Assembly: GCF_014224155.1 (NCBI RefSeq)
Contig: NZ_JAASUI010000001.1
Span: 124,001-188,000 of the forward strand
Length of the DNA: 64,000 nt
Direction of reading: 5' to 3'
Origin: Listeria cossartiae subsp. cossartiae
Lineage (GTDB): Bacteria > Bacillota > Bacilli > Lactobacillales > Listeriaceae
Shown: in pieces, positions 44,817 through 55,465 of the stretch
Position numbering within the stretch: the first letter of the stretch is position 1
Layout of the letters: every line of letters begins with the position of its first letter
Program-made: the position numbers and the translations under genes
The notes under the pieces: model-generated
What the model saw: only the letters and a program-made list of their open reading frames with translations
The model's database searches: none
Told to the model about the DNA's origin: nothing

Positions 44817-45217
44817 TGATATTCTTACCAATACTTTTTATTGTTGGTGCAGTTTTAGGACTAGCAGCAAAAGTACTTTTAGCAATCTGGGTATATAAAG
44901 ATGCAGATCAACGTGGAATGAATGCCATTCTTTGGTGTCTGCTGATGGTATTTATTAATGTAATTATTATTCTTGTTATTTACCTTATCGTTCGTACGAA
45001 AGGTGAAGTCATTAAGCGTAACTTAGGACTATTGATTAGCGGGATTATTGTAGCGGTAGTTAATACTATTATTGCCATTTTTGCAGTGATTTTCTTAGTA
45101 TTCTTTGCGATTACGGATGATGGAATGTATAACATGATGAACGGTTATGACTATGATTACGACTATAACTATGATGATGGCGATCAATACGACCGCGAAA
45201 ACTGGGAAGAATTTTAA
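44807..45217 (+). CDS. Membrane protein with Asp/Tyr-rich tail (136 aa)
   Basis: This 136-residue protein has three hydrophobic segments, with the cytoplasmic loop WVYKDADQRGMNAILWCLL between the first two (a PLDc_N-like arrangement). An unusual C-terminal tail has repeated Tyr-Asp pairs (NGYDYDYDYNYDDGDQYD), which could bind cations. Function unknown. GAGGGGACGAA precedes the ATG, inside the upstream gene. Confidence 0.72.
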   Translation: MGMMIFLPILFIVGAVLGLAAKVLLAIWVYKDADQRGMNAILWCLLMVFINVIIILVIYLIVRTKGEVIKRNLGLLISGIIVAVVNTIIAIFAVIFLVFFAITDDGMYNMMNGYDYDYDYNYDDGDQYDRENWEEF

Positions 45218-45228
45218 TTAAATCAACG

Positions 45229-45266
45229 AGAATCTGCTACCTAATATGGGAGCAGATTCTTTTTAT
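45229..45266 (+). terminator. Terminator of the small membrane-protein pair
   Basis: Arms AGAATCTGCT (45229-45238) and AGCAGATTCT (45251-45260), extended by CC/GG, are followed by five T residues. Confidence 0.9.
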
Positions 45267-45325
45267 TTTCCCGCAAAAAGGGTATAGACAATAAAAAAGT
45301 GAATCTCGACAAGGAGAACTGCTGA

Positions 45326-46333
45326 ATGGATACAGTTATTTTAGTAACGATTATTATTGTCATCGTGGGGTTGGCATTTGATTTTATCAACGGCTTTCAC
45401 GATATTGCCAATGCTGTGGCCACGAGTATCTCAACTAGAGCGTTAAAACCGCGCGTAGCTATTGGAATTGCAGCAATCATGAACTTTCTGGGCGCCATTT
45501 CGTTTACAGGTGTGGCGGAGTCGCTCACGAAAAGTATAGTAGATCCATTTTCGCTTAATAATGGGGAGTTTGTTGTTTTATGTGGCTTGATTGCCGCGGT
45601 GATTTGGAATTTGATGACTTGGCTTGTTGGTATGCCGAGTAGTTCCTCGCATGCGCTGATTGGTGCAATAGCTGGGGCCTCCATCGCCTCCGCAAGCAGT
45701 TTCAGCGTGCTTAATTGGTCTGGATTTACAACGATTATCGTCGCATTAATTATCTCGCCAATTCTTGGTTTTACAGTTGGTTTTCTGATTTATTCGCTCT
45801 TCAAACACCTTTTTCACGATAAAAAACTTGGAAAAATGAATCGGCGCTTTCGTTTTATCCAAATTGGAACCGCGGCGGCGCAAGCTTATTCACATGGAAC
45901 GAATGATGCGCAAAAAACAATGGGTGTTATCACGCTAGCCTTAGTTGCGAGTGGACTTTTGAAAGAGTCGGCGGGTATTCCGTTTTGGGTCCAAGTGAGT
46001 TGTGCGGCATCGATGGCGATTGGCTCGTCTGTTGGTGGCTACCGGATTATCAAAACGGTCGGAACGAAAATCATGAAAATCACCCCGGTTACTGGAGTTG
46101 CATCTGATTTAAGTTCGCTTTCCGTCATCATGACAGCCACCCTGATCCATTTGCCAGTAAGTACGACGCAAGTAATTGACAGTTCGATTATGGGCGTTGG
46201 AACAGCTAACCATAAAAAAGAAGTCAATTGGCGCACTGGGAAAAACATGGTTGTCACTTGGTTTATAACGTTACCACTGGCAGGAATTTTGGCAGCAGTG
46301 GTATACTGGATATCAGCAGCAATTTTTTTATAA
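45326..46333 (+). CDS. pit: PiT-family inorganic phosphate transporter
   Basis: This 335-residue transporter has the two inverted PiT signatures, FDFINGFHDIANAVATSIS at the N-terminus and AYSHGTNDAQKTMGV at about residue 190. It has around ten membrane segments. It should couple metal-phosphate uptake to protons or sodium. ATG after AAGGAGAACTG. A VOC-family gene follows after 15 bp; no phoU-like gene is next to it. Confidence 0.93.
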   Translation: MDTVILVTIIIVIVGLAFDFINGFHDIANAVATSISTRALKPRVAIGIAAIMNFLGAISFTGVAESLTKSIVDPFSLNNGEFVVLCGLIAAVIWNLMTWLVGMPSSSSHALIGAIAGASIASASSFSVLNWSGFTTIIVALIISPILGFTVGFLIYSLFKHLFHDKKLGKMNRRFRFIQIGTAAAQAYSHGTNDAQKTMGVITLALVASGLLKESAGIPFWVQVSCAASMAIGSSVGGYRIIKTVGTKIMKITPVTGVASDLSSLSVIMTATLIHLPVSTTQVIDSSIMGVGTANHKKEVNWRTGKNMVVTWFITLPLAGILAAVVYWISAAIFL

Positions 46334-46348
46334 TAAGGAGGGTTTTTA

Positions 46349-46729
46349 ATGAAAATTGAACACGTCGCATTATGGACAACTAACTTAGAAAAAATGAAAC
46401 AATTTTATATTACTTATTTTGGTGCAACTGCAAATGATTTATATGAGAATAAAACAAAGGGCTTCACATCTTACTTTCTTTCGTTTGCGAGTGGGGCAAG
46501 ACTAGAGATTATGAGCCGGACGGATGTAACTAATCAAGTAAGCGGTGAAAACCTAGGCTGGGCGCATATCGCTATTTCTACAGGAACAAAAGAAGCGGTC
46601 GACGAATTGACTGAAAAACTAAGACAAGATGGTTTTGAAATTGCCGGTGAGCCAAGAATGACAGGGGACGGATACTACGAAAGTGTCGTACTTGACCCAG
46701 AAGGCAACCGCATCGAAATAACTTGGTAG
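46349..46729 (+). CDS. VOC/glyoxalase-family protein
   Basis: This 126-residue protein has the four expected metal-ligand positions: His5 in IEHVALW, Glu in ARLEIMS, His in WAHIAIS and Glu in NRIEITW. It is close to glyoxalase I-like lyases; the true substrate is unknown. ATG after AAGGAGGG. It is probably co-transcribed with the phosphate transporter. Confidence 0.88.
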   Translation: MKIEHVALWTTNLEKMKQFYITYFGATANDLYENKTKGFTSYFLSFASGARLEIMSRTDVTNQVSGENLGWAHIAISTGTKEAVDELTEKLRQDGFEIAGEPRMTGDGYYESVVLDPEGNRIEITW

Positions 46730-46798
46730 CAGTAATTTGCCAGCCAGTTAGTTATCATGTAATATACGGATGTACATATTATAAATGAGGTGAATTTT

Positions 46799-47191
46799 AT
46801 GGATATTGTAACTAATAAGATTGTCGTAGAAAAGTACAACTTTGAAACAACGATGGAACCAAATGAGCAATTCGAAAACAAAATTGAATTAGAGGTCCAT
46901 GAAGTAGAGCCGGTCGATGGAAATGTGGAGCTTATGTCAAAAGGAAAAATTTTCAAGATAACTATTCCTTTTTTATTAGTCCTTGAAAATTTCCGGATTG
47001 ATGGTAGAATCAGCCGCATTATTCAATTAAAAGATTTTTTCGGCGATTTTTCGGATTTAGAAGCGGTTGATGTGGAAGGGATATCGAATCCATTAATTGA
47101 CTACATCAAGCGTTTAACATACGATGTGACGGAAATTGCGTTCGATGAGCCGGGGGTTAGTCTGGATTTTAACGCTAACCATAATGGCTAG
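46799..47191 (+). CDS. DUF1149 (SecB-like fold) protein
   Basis: This 130-residue protein has the closing block ISNPLIDYIKRLTYDVTEI and PGVSLDF, which I associate with DUF1149, a Firmicute family with a SecB-like fold. Its function is unknown, though a chaperone role is possible. The ATG at 46799 follows ATGAGGTG. Confidence 0.75.
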   Translation: MDIVTNKIVVEKYNFETTMEPNEQFENKIELEVHEVEPVDGNVELMSKGKIFKITIPFLLVLENFRIDGRISRIIQLKDFFGDFSDLEAVDVEGISNPLIDYIKRLTYDVTEIAFDEPGVSLDFNANHNG

Positions 47192-47203
47192 TTAGGAGAG
47201 AAA

Positions 47204-47626
47204 ATGCGTCAATATATGAAAATGGTACGCCCATTTGATTTTGTTATTATCGTTGCACTGATTTTGGGTTCGTTTTTACCACTAATATTATTTTCTGTCG
47301 CGGAAGCTAAAAACGTAGGCGATGATGTCGTAGCAATCATTTCACAAGATGGCAAAGTGATTCGGGAAATCCCTTTAACTGGCCACAAAGGAAATGAACA
47401 GTTTACGATTAAAGGAAAAGGCGCGCAATATAATTTGATGGAAGTAGATGGCGAGCGGATTCGTATTAAAGAAGACAACAGCCCAGACCAAGTAGGCGTC
47501 AAAATGGGCTGGAAATCCAAAGCCGGTGACACCATTGTTTGTCTACCACATAAAGTATTCGTAGAAATCAAATCAACAGACAAAAAAAGCAAGGACCCCG
47601 ATACAGATTTAATTGTGCCGAATTAA
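47204..47626 (+). CDS. NusG domain II-containing exported protein
   Basis: This 140-residue protein has an N-terminal membrane anchor (FDFVIIVALILGSFLPLILF) and a NusG_II-type beta domain (VVAIISQDGKVIREIPLTG ... DTIVCLPHKVFVEI). Such stand-alone NusG_II proteins are extracytoplasmic and not transcription factors; their role is unknown. ATG after TTAGGAGAG, 12 bp after the DUF1149 gene. Confidence 0.83.
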   Translation: MRQYMKMVRPFDFVIIVALILGSFLPLILFSVAEAKNVGDDVVAIISQDGKVIREIPLTGHKGNEQFTIKGKGAQYNLMEVDGERIRIKEDNSPDQVGVKMGWKSKAGDTIVCLPHKVFVEIKSTDKKSKDPDTDLIVPN

Positions 47627-47665
47627 AAAATCCAGCATTCTCTAAAAAGAGCGTGCTGGATTTTT
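47626..47665. terminator. Bidirectional terminator between the NusG_II gene and rph
   Basis: Arms AAAAATCCAGCA (47626-47637) and TGCTGGATTTTT (47654-47665) are perfect, with an additional inner TCTC/GAG pairing. The gap between the convergent genes is only 42 bp. Confidence 0.92.
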
Positions 47666-47668
47666 CGT

Positions 47669-50269
<2,601 letters not shown>

Positions 50270-50305
50270 TTATTCATCCCCCTATTTTTTTCGAAAAAAT
50301 AATAC

Positions 50306-50335
50306 TTGACTGTAAAGAATGGTTTATTGTATAAT
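50306..50335 (+). promoter_or_regulatory. Consensus SigA promoter of a small RNA
   Basis: TTGACT (50306-50311) and TATAAT (50330-50335) have an 18-bp spacer on the plus strand. No plus-strand protein gene lies downstream, which indicates a non-coding transcript. Confidence 0.82.
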
Positions 50336-50347
50336 TAAAGTAGGGAT

Positions 50348-50362
50348 TGCTTTACACAAGCA
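50348..50362. promoter_or_regulatory. Palindrome in the rph upstream region (possible rifamycin-responsive element)
   Basis: TGCTTTACACAAGCA has perfect 5-bp arms around a 5-bp centre, 79-93 bp before the rph start. On the rph strand it reads TGCTTGTGTAAAGCA, whose GCTTG...AAGC half-sites recall the rifamycin-associated element (core GCTTGCGGCAAGC) found before actinobacterial rph genes. It also lies at the start of the small RNA. Confidence 0.35.
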
Positions 50363-50430
50363 CATTTAAACGATTATATCTATATAAATTTATCACAAAA
50401 CTACCCTGAATTCAATTAAAAACAAATATA

Positions 50431-50470
50431 AAAAGCAAAATTTCTCATCACAAGAAATTTTGCTTTTTTT
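50431..50470. terminator. Bidirectional terminator of the small RNA and the coiled-coil protein gene
   Basis: Perfect arms 50431-50445 and 50453-50467 have a 7-base loop, A-rich left flank and T-rich right flank. Confidence 0.92.
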
Positions 50471-51330
50471 TACTGTTCAAATTTACATAAAGTTAAGCCT
50501 TGTGCTTTTGCTTCGGAAACAGTTACAGCCGTTTCACCATTGGAGTTGTTCAAACCGCGGCAGTTTTGATCATAATGATATCTTTTACCAGTGGCAGTAA
50601 TATAAACCATTTGTCCTTGTTCGTTGCTATTACTTGGTTGTGCAGCGGCACGTTCTGCGGAAGCTCGTTTTGCTTCTTCGGCTTTTTTCTCAGCTGCGAC
50701 TCTAGCTTCTTCGGCTTTCTTTTCGGCCGCCACTTTTGCATCAGCTGCGCGTTTTTCTTCGGCTGCTACACGTTCACGTTCTACTCGTTCTGCTTCAGCT
50801 TTTTCAGCCGCTACTCGCGCTTCTTCTGCTTTAGCTGCCAGTTTTGTTTCATAAGCAGGGGTTACTGCTAGTTTAAGCGTTTGTTCTTTCGTTTGGCCGT
50901 CAATTGCAATAGAAAGAACAGCATCTTGCGCTTTATCAAGTTCATTTACAGAAAGGCGGAAGGCACCCTTTTCATCAGCTGTAGTTACAGCGTCTGGCAG
51001 GTCCACCAAATCAAGCGCTACAACTGCTCCAGGATTTGTTTTCCCTTCGACAATCAAAGTTCCCTCATCATCCGTCGTGAAAGTTGTTTCTGCTTCTAAA
51101 AGTGGCTTAGTCTCAATTGTTTTCGTTTTTTCTTCTTGTTTTGGTTCTTCCGTGGCCGCTTCATCTTCAGCTGTAGGAATAATCCCAATCCCAATAATAA
51201 TCGCTAAAATAGAACTAATAATAACAATTTGTGTTTTTCTGCGAGGCCAATTTCTCTTTCTAAACCGTAAAATCCCAAAAATTAACACACCAATACCTGC
51301 TAGAAATAATAAAATTCCTAATCCCGTCAT
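50470..51330 (-). CDS. Membrane-anchored coiled-coil protein with C-terminal Cys motif
   Basis: The product is 286 residues. Two N-terminal membrane segments (about 2-20 and 35-50), an Ig-like domain (about 80-160) and an Ala/Glu/Lys coiled coil (about 165-240, repeating AEEARVAAEKK) are visible. The C-terminal domain has YHYDQNCRGL...LTLCKF, with two Cys and a His, a pattern also seen at the ends of secreted thermonucleases. Function unknown. I use the ATG at 51330, which is about 8 bp from GGGAGAGGG; the ATG at 51336 would be only 2 bp from it. Confidence 0.78.
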   Translation of the reverse strand: MTGLGILLFLAGIGVLIFGILRFRKRNWPRRKTQIVIISSILAIIIGIGIIPTAEDEAATEEPKQEEKTKTIETKPLLEAETTFTTDDEGTLIVEGKTNPGAVVALDLVDLPDAVTTADEKGAFRLSVNELDKAQDAVLSIAIDGQTKEQTLKLAVTPAYETKLAAKAEEARVAAEKAEAERVERERVAAEEKRAADAKVAAEKKAEEARVAAEKKAEEAKRASAERAAAQPSNSNEQGQMVYITATGKRYHYDQNCRGLNNSNGETAVTVSEAKAQGLTLCKFEQ

Positions 51331-51564
51331 ATACATCTCCCTCTCCCTTTTTGTTCAACGCTATATTATAGGCATAATGTGAGTGAATACACAAGATAAA
51401 AAAGCTGTTTTATATACAAAAATAGAGAAAAATAATTGAAAATATCGCGATGTCTAATGAAAGGTGAAATAAATTACAAAAAAATAACCGAAACTCATCA
51501 ACTTGAATAATCTATTTGATTGCTTTATGATGAAGGAAAGACAAGTGTTTTGGAGGTGCTAGAG

Positions 51565-51756
51565 ATGACAAAACCGATAGAAGAAATTGGTGCTGAGCTT
51601 GGAGAAAAAGCAGAAAAAGTAGCTCGGAAAACGGGAACTGTTGCTGGGACGGCGGCTAAAATTTCTGTTTATGGTTCCGTTTGGGCTGTGAAAACAGGTG
51701 TGAGTAAAGCTCGTGCATTTACTCGTGGATTTAAACAAGGATGGTCTGGCAAATAA
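51565..51756 (+). CDS. Small Ala/Gly/Lys-rich hypothetical protein (63 aa)
   Basis: I recognise no family. The 63-residue basic protein starts MTKPIEEIGAELGEKAEKV, has the hydrophobic centre ISVYGSVWAVKTGVS and ends FKQGWSGK. The ATG at 51565 follows TTGGAGGTG. It lies 25 bp before the ZIP gene and may share its transcript. The 228 bp upstream (51337-51564) shows no other feature I can name. Confidence 0.7.
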   Translation: MTKPIEEIGAELGEKAEKVARKTGTVAGTAAKISVYGSVWAVKTGVSKARAFTRGFKQGWSGK

Positions 51757-51781
51757 GCAATAGGAAAAGGGAGAAAGTGAA

Positions 51782-52591
51782 TTGTTAAATTACTTATCGC
51801 AATTAAATCCGGTATTGTTAGCATTACTTGCCGGGATTTTCACATGGGCTTGTACAGCAGCTGGGGCTTCACTCGTATTTTTCTTTAAAAATTTAAATAA
51901 AAAATGGGGTAATGTCATGCTTGGGTTTGCGGCTGGTGTCATGCTCGCAGCAAGTTTTTGGTCGCTACTTGCCCCGGCAATAGAAATGAGCAAGGACTTA
52001 GGGAAGTTTTCTTTTGTTCCGGCATTAGTTGGCTTTTTACTGGGAGGAATATTTTTACGTGTGATAGACCGTATTATTCCGCATTTGCATTTCGGGTTTC
52101 CAGAACAAGCGAAGGAAGGACCGAAAACTTCACTTCGGAAAAGTATTTTACTCGTTCTATCAATTACCATTCATAATATTCCAGAAGGCGCCGCGGTTGG
52201 GGTTGCTTTTGGAGCGGTAATAACAGGAGACACGGAAACGCTTATTACAGCGATAGTATTAGCGCTTGGTATTGGGATTCAAAATTTTCCAGAAGGTGCG
52301 GCCGTGTCCATTCCTTTGCGCGGAGAAGGGCTTTCGCGGAAAAAGAGCTTTTGGTATGGGCAATTATCGGCGGTAGTTGAACCGATTTTCGCAGTAATTG
52401 GAGCGGTTTTAGTTGTTTTTGTTACACCTATTTTGCCGTTCGCACTTGCATTTGCAGCTGGAGCGATGATTTTCGTTATTGTAGAAGAATTAATTCCGGA
52501 GTCTCAAGTAGAAGGTTCGGCGGATTTGGCAACTGCCGCAACAATGGCTGGCTTTGCAGTGATGATGGTTCTAGATGTTGCTTTAGGTTAA
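51782..52591 (+). CDS. ZIP-family divalent metal transporter
   Basis: This 269-residue, eight-helix transporter has the ZIP metal motifs [14 protein letters not shown] in helix 4 and [15 protein letters not shown] in helix 5. It imports zinc or a related divalent cation. The start is TTG after AAAGGGAGAAAGTG. The length fits the bacterial ZupT-like group. Confidence 0.93.
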   Translation: MLNYLSQLNPVLLALLAGIFTWACTAAGASLVFFFKNLNKKWGNVMLGFAAGVMLAASFWSLLAPAIEMSKDLGKFSFVPALVGFLLGGIFLRVIDRIIPHLHFGFPEQAKEGPKTSLRKSILLVLSITIHNIPEGAAVGVAFGAVITGDTETLITAIVLALGIGIQNFPEGAAVSIPLRGEGLSRKKSFWYGQLSAVVEPIFAVIGAVLVVFVTPILPFALAFAAGAMIFVIVEELIPESQVEGSADLATAATMAGFAVMMVLDVALG

Positions 52592-52714
52592 AAACGAAAC
52601 TGTTTAAAAACGTGATTAAATATTTGCGGAATACGTTTTTTTGCGGTAGAATTGATAGTGAAATATTTCACAATATATGCTAGTTTTCAGGGGTAATCCT
52701 GTAACTATACACTG

Positions 52715-52751
52715 GACACGGAAAAAAGCTCCCACTTTATCCGTGTCTTTT
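52715..52751 (+). terminator. Terminator-like hairpin upstream of pgdA
   Basis: Perfect 8-bp arms GACACGGA (52715-52722) and TCCGTGTC (52740-52747) with an 18-base loop are followed by T residues. It lies 124 bp after the ZIP gene, so it may end that transcript or a short leader RNA. The remaining bases to pgdA include a TATAAT at 52828-52833. Confidence 0.65.
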
Positions 52752-52883
52752 CGTAATATTTTGTACGAAATTTTTGGTCCTTTTTTCCTATTTTAGTACA
52801 AAAGCTAGAAAGTTGTTTTTTTTCATGTATAATTGTTTTATAAGAAAAACTGGGGAAGGTTTTTCAAAGGTGAGGTGCATAAT

Positions 52884-54284
52884 GTGAAAATTAGGTGGAT
52901 TAGAACTTCACTAGTTACGATTCTCATTATTGCCGTGGTTTTTGTTGGTGTAATAGGATTCCAAAAATACCAATTTTCAAAGTCGCGCAACAAAGTAATA
53001 ATGCAGATGGACAGACTAATGAAGGACCAAGATGGAGGAAATTTCCGCCGCTTGGATAAGAAAGAAAATGGAGTAGAAATTATTTCTTACATTCCTAAAA
53101 CTACTGAGAAAAAAGACAACGAAATTATCCAAAAAGAAATTGAAAAGGCCACAGATGCAGAAGTGAAGAAATTAAATAGAGATAATGAAAAGCAAGGGAT
53201 TATTTTCTACACTTATCAAAAGCAAAAAATGGCCGAACAAGCAGTATCTTATAAAGCAGTTCAATCTGAGTACGTAAAAGAAGGTAAAACTAAATTTGTA
53301 CTCAAAGAGAAAAAAGATATTTGCAAAAACATTGTAACCGACGCAGAAACAGGTGCTTTATTAACACTTGGGGAAGTATTAATAAAGAACGATGAAACAA
53401 AACTAAACGTAAAATCTGCTGTTGAGCAAGAACTTATTAAAACAGGGGATTATTCTTTAAAAGATGTTGGGAATCTTGGGAATATCAAGAGTTTAGTGAA
53501 ATGGGATCAAACTGATTTTGAAATCACTAATTCTGAACTAATTTTACCAATTGAAGTTCCAGGGGCTTCAGAACCGAAGAAAGTGAATGTACAACTTGCG
53601 GATATTGCTAGTTCTGTGAATAAACGCTATTTACCAAGTAGTGTTAAAGTTCCAGAAGTACCAAAAGCAAAAACCAACAAGCGAATTGCACTTACTTTTG
53701 ATGATGGTCCAAGTGCGGCAGTAACGCCACAAGTACTGGATACATTGAAACGCTATGATGTAAAAGCGACATTTTTTGTACTAGGTTCAAGCGTAGTACA
53801 AAATCCAGGTTTAGTAAAACGTGAATTAGCAGAAGGGCACCAAGTTGGAAGCCACTCCTGGGATCATCCACAATTAACTAAACTATCAACACAAGAAGTA
53901 TATAACCAAATTTTACAAACACAAAAAGTAGTATTTGATCAAACTGGATATTTCCCAACGACAATGCGCCCTCCATATGGTGCAGTCAACAAAGAAGTTG
54001 CTGAAGCGATCGGTCTTCCGATAATTCAGTGGTCTGTTGATACAGAAGATTGGAAAAACAAAAATGCTGGCGTAGTAACGCAAAGAGTCCTTGCAGGTGC
54101 AACGGACGGTGCGATTGTACTAATGCATGATATCCATAAGACAACTGCTGCAAGCCTTGACGCTACATTGCAACAACTGAAGAGTCAAGGATATGAATTT
54201 GTGACAATTGACGAACTTTATGGCGAGAAATTGCAAATTGGGAAGCAATATTTCGACAAAACAGAGTCAAGAATGGTGAAATAA
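52884..54284 (+). CDS. pgdA: Peptidoglycan N-acetylglucosamine deacetylase
   Basis: This 466-residue enzyme deacetylates GlcNAc in peptidoglycan, giving lysozyme resistance. After an N-terminal anchor helix (LVTILIIAVVFVGVIGF) comes a long extracytoplasmic region, then the NodB polysaccharide deacetylase domain (about 260-450). Motifs: LTFDDGPS (catalytic Asp and metal Asp), HSWDHPQL (metal His), RPPYGA and LMHDIH. The GTG at 52884 follows AAAGGTGAGGTG and gives the length known for Listeria PgdA. The sequence differs at many positions from L. monocytogenes EGD-e PgdA as I remember it. Confidence 0.95.
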   Translation: MKIRWIRTSLVTILIIAVVFVGVIGFQKYQFSKSRNKVIMQMDRLMKDQDGGNFRRLDKKENGVEIISYIPKTTEKKDNEIIQKEIEKATDAEVKKLNRDNEKQGIIFYTYQKQKMAEQAVSYKAVQSEYVKEGKTKFVLKEKKDICKNIVTDAETGALLTLGEVLIKNDETKLNVKSAVEQELIKTGDYSLKDVGNLGNIKSLVKWDQTDFEITNSELILPIEVPGASEPKKVNVQLADIASSVNKRYLPSSVKVPEVPKAKTNKRIALTFDDGPSAAVTPQVLDTLKRYDVKATFFVLGSSVVQNPGLVKRELAEGHQVGSHSWDHPQLTKLSTQEVYNQILQTQKVVFDQTGYFPTTMRPPYGAVNKEVAEAIGLPIIQWSVDTEDWKNKNAGVVTQRVLAGATDGAIVLMHDIHKTTAASLDATLQQLKSQGYEFVTIDELYGEKLQIGKQYFDKTESRMVK

Positions 54285-54291
54285 AACTCGG

Positions 54292-54328
54292 TAGCTAAAG
54301 TGAGATAATCATTTTAGCTACTTTTTTA
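54292..54328 (+). terminator. Terminator of pgdA
   Basis: Perfect 9-bp arms GTAGCTAAA (54292-54300) and TTTAGCTAC (54314-54322) are followed by six T residues. Confidence 0.9.
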
Positions 54329-54394
54329 TTTAAAGAAGCCTGATTTTGGGCAAAATAAAAAACATCCAACTTTTCGTTGCATGTTACCTAGCAT

Positions 54395-54694
54395 TTACCA
54401 AATTTTGGTGACAATGCCATAAATACTATTACGTGTGATCCAACCATTCACGTGTTTGTGATTATTAGAAATTTGATATTGCTTACCGCGAACTTTACTA
54501 ATCTTATGTGTAAAAAAACTACCGCGAACTTTACAAAATACGATATCGTTCACTTTTAATTCTCTCGTGCCAATCGGTTCTAAACGAACAGGTTGCATCG
54601 ATTTAATTAAAGGTAACATCGAATTTCCGCCTTCTTTATAACGTTCAATGGTCTCGCCACGTCTGAGTATCTCTACTGCATCCAGGCTTCTCAT
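54395..54694 (-). CDS. S24/S26 peptidase-fold mini-protein (99 aa)
   Basis: This 99-residue soluble protein keeps the peptidase core: GNSMLPLIKS (Ser25 at the nucleophile place), VNDIVFCKV and FFTHKIS, with His63 where ER-type signal peptidases place their catalytic His. There is no membrane anchor and no DNA-binding domain, so neither a normal signal peptidase nor a LexA-like repressor. Activity is uncertain. ATG with AAAGGAGC upstream. It is convergent with pgdA. Confidence 0.72.
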   Translation of the reverse strand: MRSLDAVEILRRGETIERYKEGGNSMLPLIKSMQPVRLEPIGTRELKVNDIVFCKVRGSFFTHKISKVRGKQYQISNNHKHVNGWITRNSIYGIVTKIW

Positions 54695-54745
54695 AGTTAT
54701 GCTCCTTTCTAGTTGTTAATGCAAGAATAACAAAATAGTAAAGTG

Positions 54746-54776
54746 AAGTCAACGAAACATTTCGCTGACTTTTTTA
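54746..54776 (+). terminator. Hairpin downstream of the TMEM175-type gene
   Basis: Arms AAGTCAACGAAA (54746-54757) and TTTCGCTGACTT (54760-54771) pair with one mismatch and carry a T run on the plus side. The minus-strand flank is weaker in T, so its main use is unclear. Confidence 0.5.
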
Positions 54777-55328
54777 TTTTTTTGTTTGACGGCGGTATAC
54801 GAGCTGCATTATCCAACCAGCTACCGGGAAAATAATAAATAAAATGGTGGAGATTTGTGGCGCAGAAAAGCTAATAGTACCAATGATTATAACAAATATA
54901 AAGCTGGAGATTCGAAATATCCAATTATCAATACCAGAATTTTTTCCGTTTACAGCACGATGCAATAATTGGAAAATCAGCGAGGTAAGCAAAATAGTGA
55001 TAACAAAGCCAATAATGGGAGCGGTCATATCTGGATGTTGCATAATTGCCCTTGTAAATAATGGAACAAGTGACAAAATGAGTAAAAATAAAATATTAAA
55101 TAATACAGCCGATGTGGAAATGGATGTTACTTGATCAAAAAGTCGGCTGTGCGTATACCAAAATTGGCCGATAAGTAATCCAGCTTCTATAAAAATAAAA
55201 ATTTCCCATAAGAAGGTTTGTGTACTCGCGGGGGTAAACATATCAGGTAAAGTCATTCCTAAAACAATTATCGTAATTATAATTGCAAATACACCATCAC
55301 TAAATGCTTCTAATCTACCTTTTGACAA
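54774..55328 (-). CDS. TMEM175-family (DUF1211) potassium channel-like protein
   Basis: This 184-residue protein with about six hydrophobic segments has the family signature RLEAFSDGVFAIIITIIVLGM in its first helix (core FSDGVFAI). Bacterial members form tetrameric K+-permeable channels. The start is TTG, with AAAGGAGGGC about 9 bp upstream. Its single repeat is the normal bacterial form. Confidence 0.9.
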   Translation of the reverse strand: MSKGRLEAFSDGVFAIIITIIVLGMTLPDMFTPASTQTFLWEIFIFIEAGLLIGQFWYTHSRLFDQVTSISTSAVLFNILFLLILSLVPLFTRAIMQHPDMTAPIIGFVITILLTSLIFQLLHRAVNGKNSGIDNWIFRISSFIFVIIIGTISFSAPQISTILFIIFPVAGWIMQLVYRRQTKK

Positions 55329-55465
55329 AAATGTGCCCTCCTTTCATTTTATAGAATAAGCTTGTTCATTATAGCACATTTGGCACACGAATAAGCAGTA
55401 GCAGTATGAAGAGAGAAAGTTCTGTTATAATAGAATAAAATTAACTTGAAAAGGCGTTGAGATGG

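Larger units (their letters stand above)
50342..50470 (+). ncRNA. rli27: Small RNA, probably Rli27
   Basis: A consensus promoter ends at 50335 and a perfect 15-bp terminator stem (50431-50445, 50453-50467, followed by T residues) lies 95 bp downstream. The predicted RNA is about 129 nt with no open frame of note. Listeria Rli27 is about this length and, from memory, maps to the lmo0411-lmo0412 gap, the equivalent position. Rli27 is reported to act on the 5' leader of the surface-protein gene lmo0514. The promoter and terminator are seen; the name is recall. Confidence 0.7.

Noticed and set aside
50470..51330. Ala/Glu/Lys repeats taken at first as a DNA repeat array
   Set aside because: The repetition comes from a coiled-coil heptad pattern within one intact gene, with variable codons.
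52660..52700. SigB promoter near GGGTAA at 52691
   Set aside because: No GTTT-type -35 element at 13-17 bp upstream.
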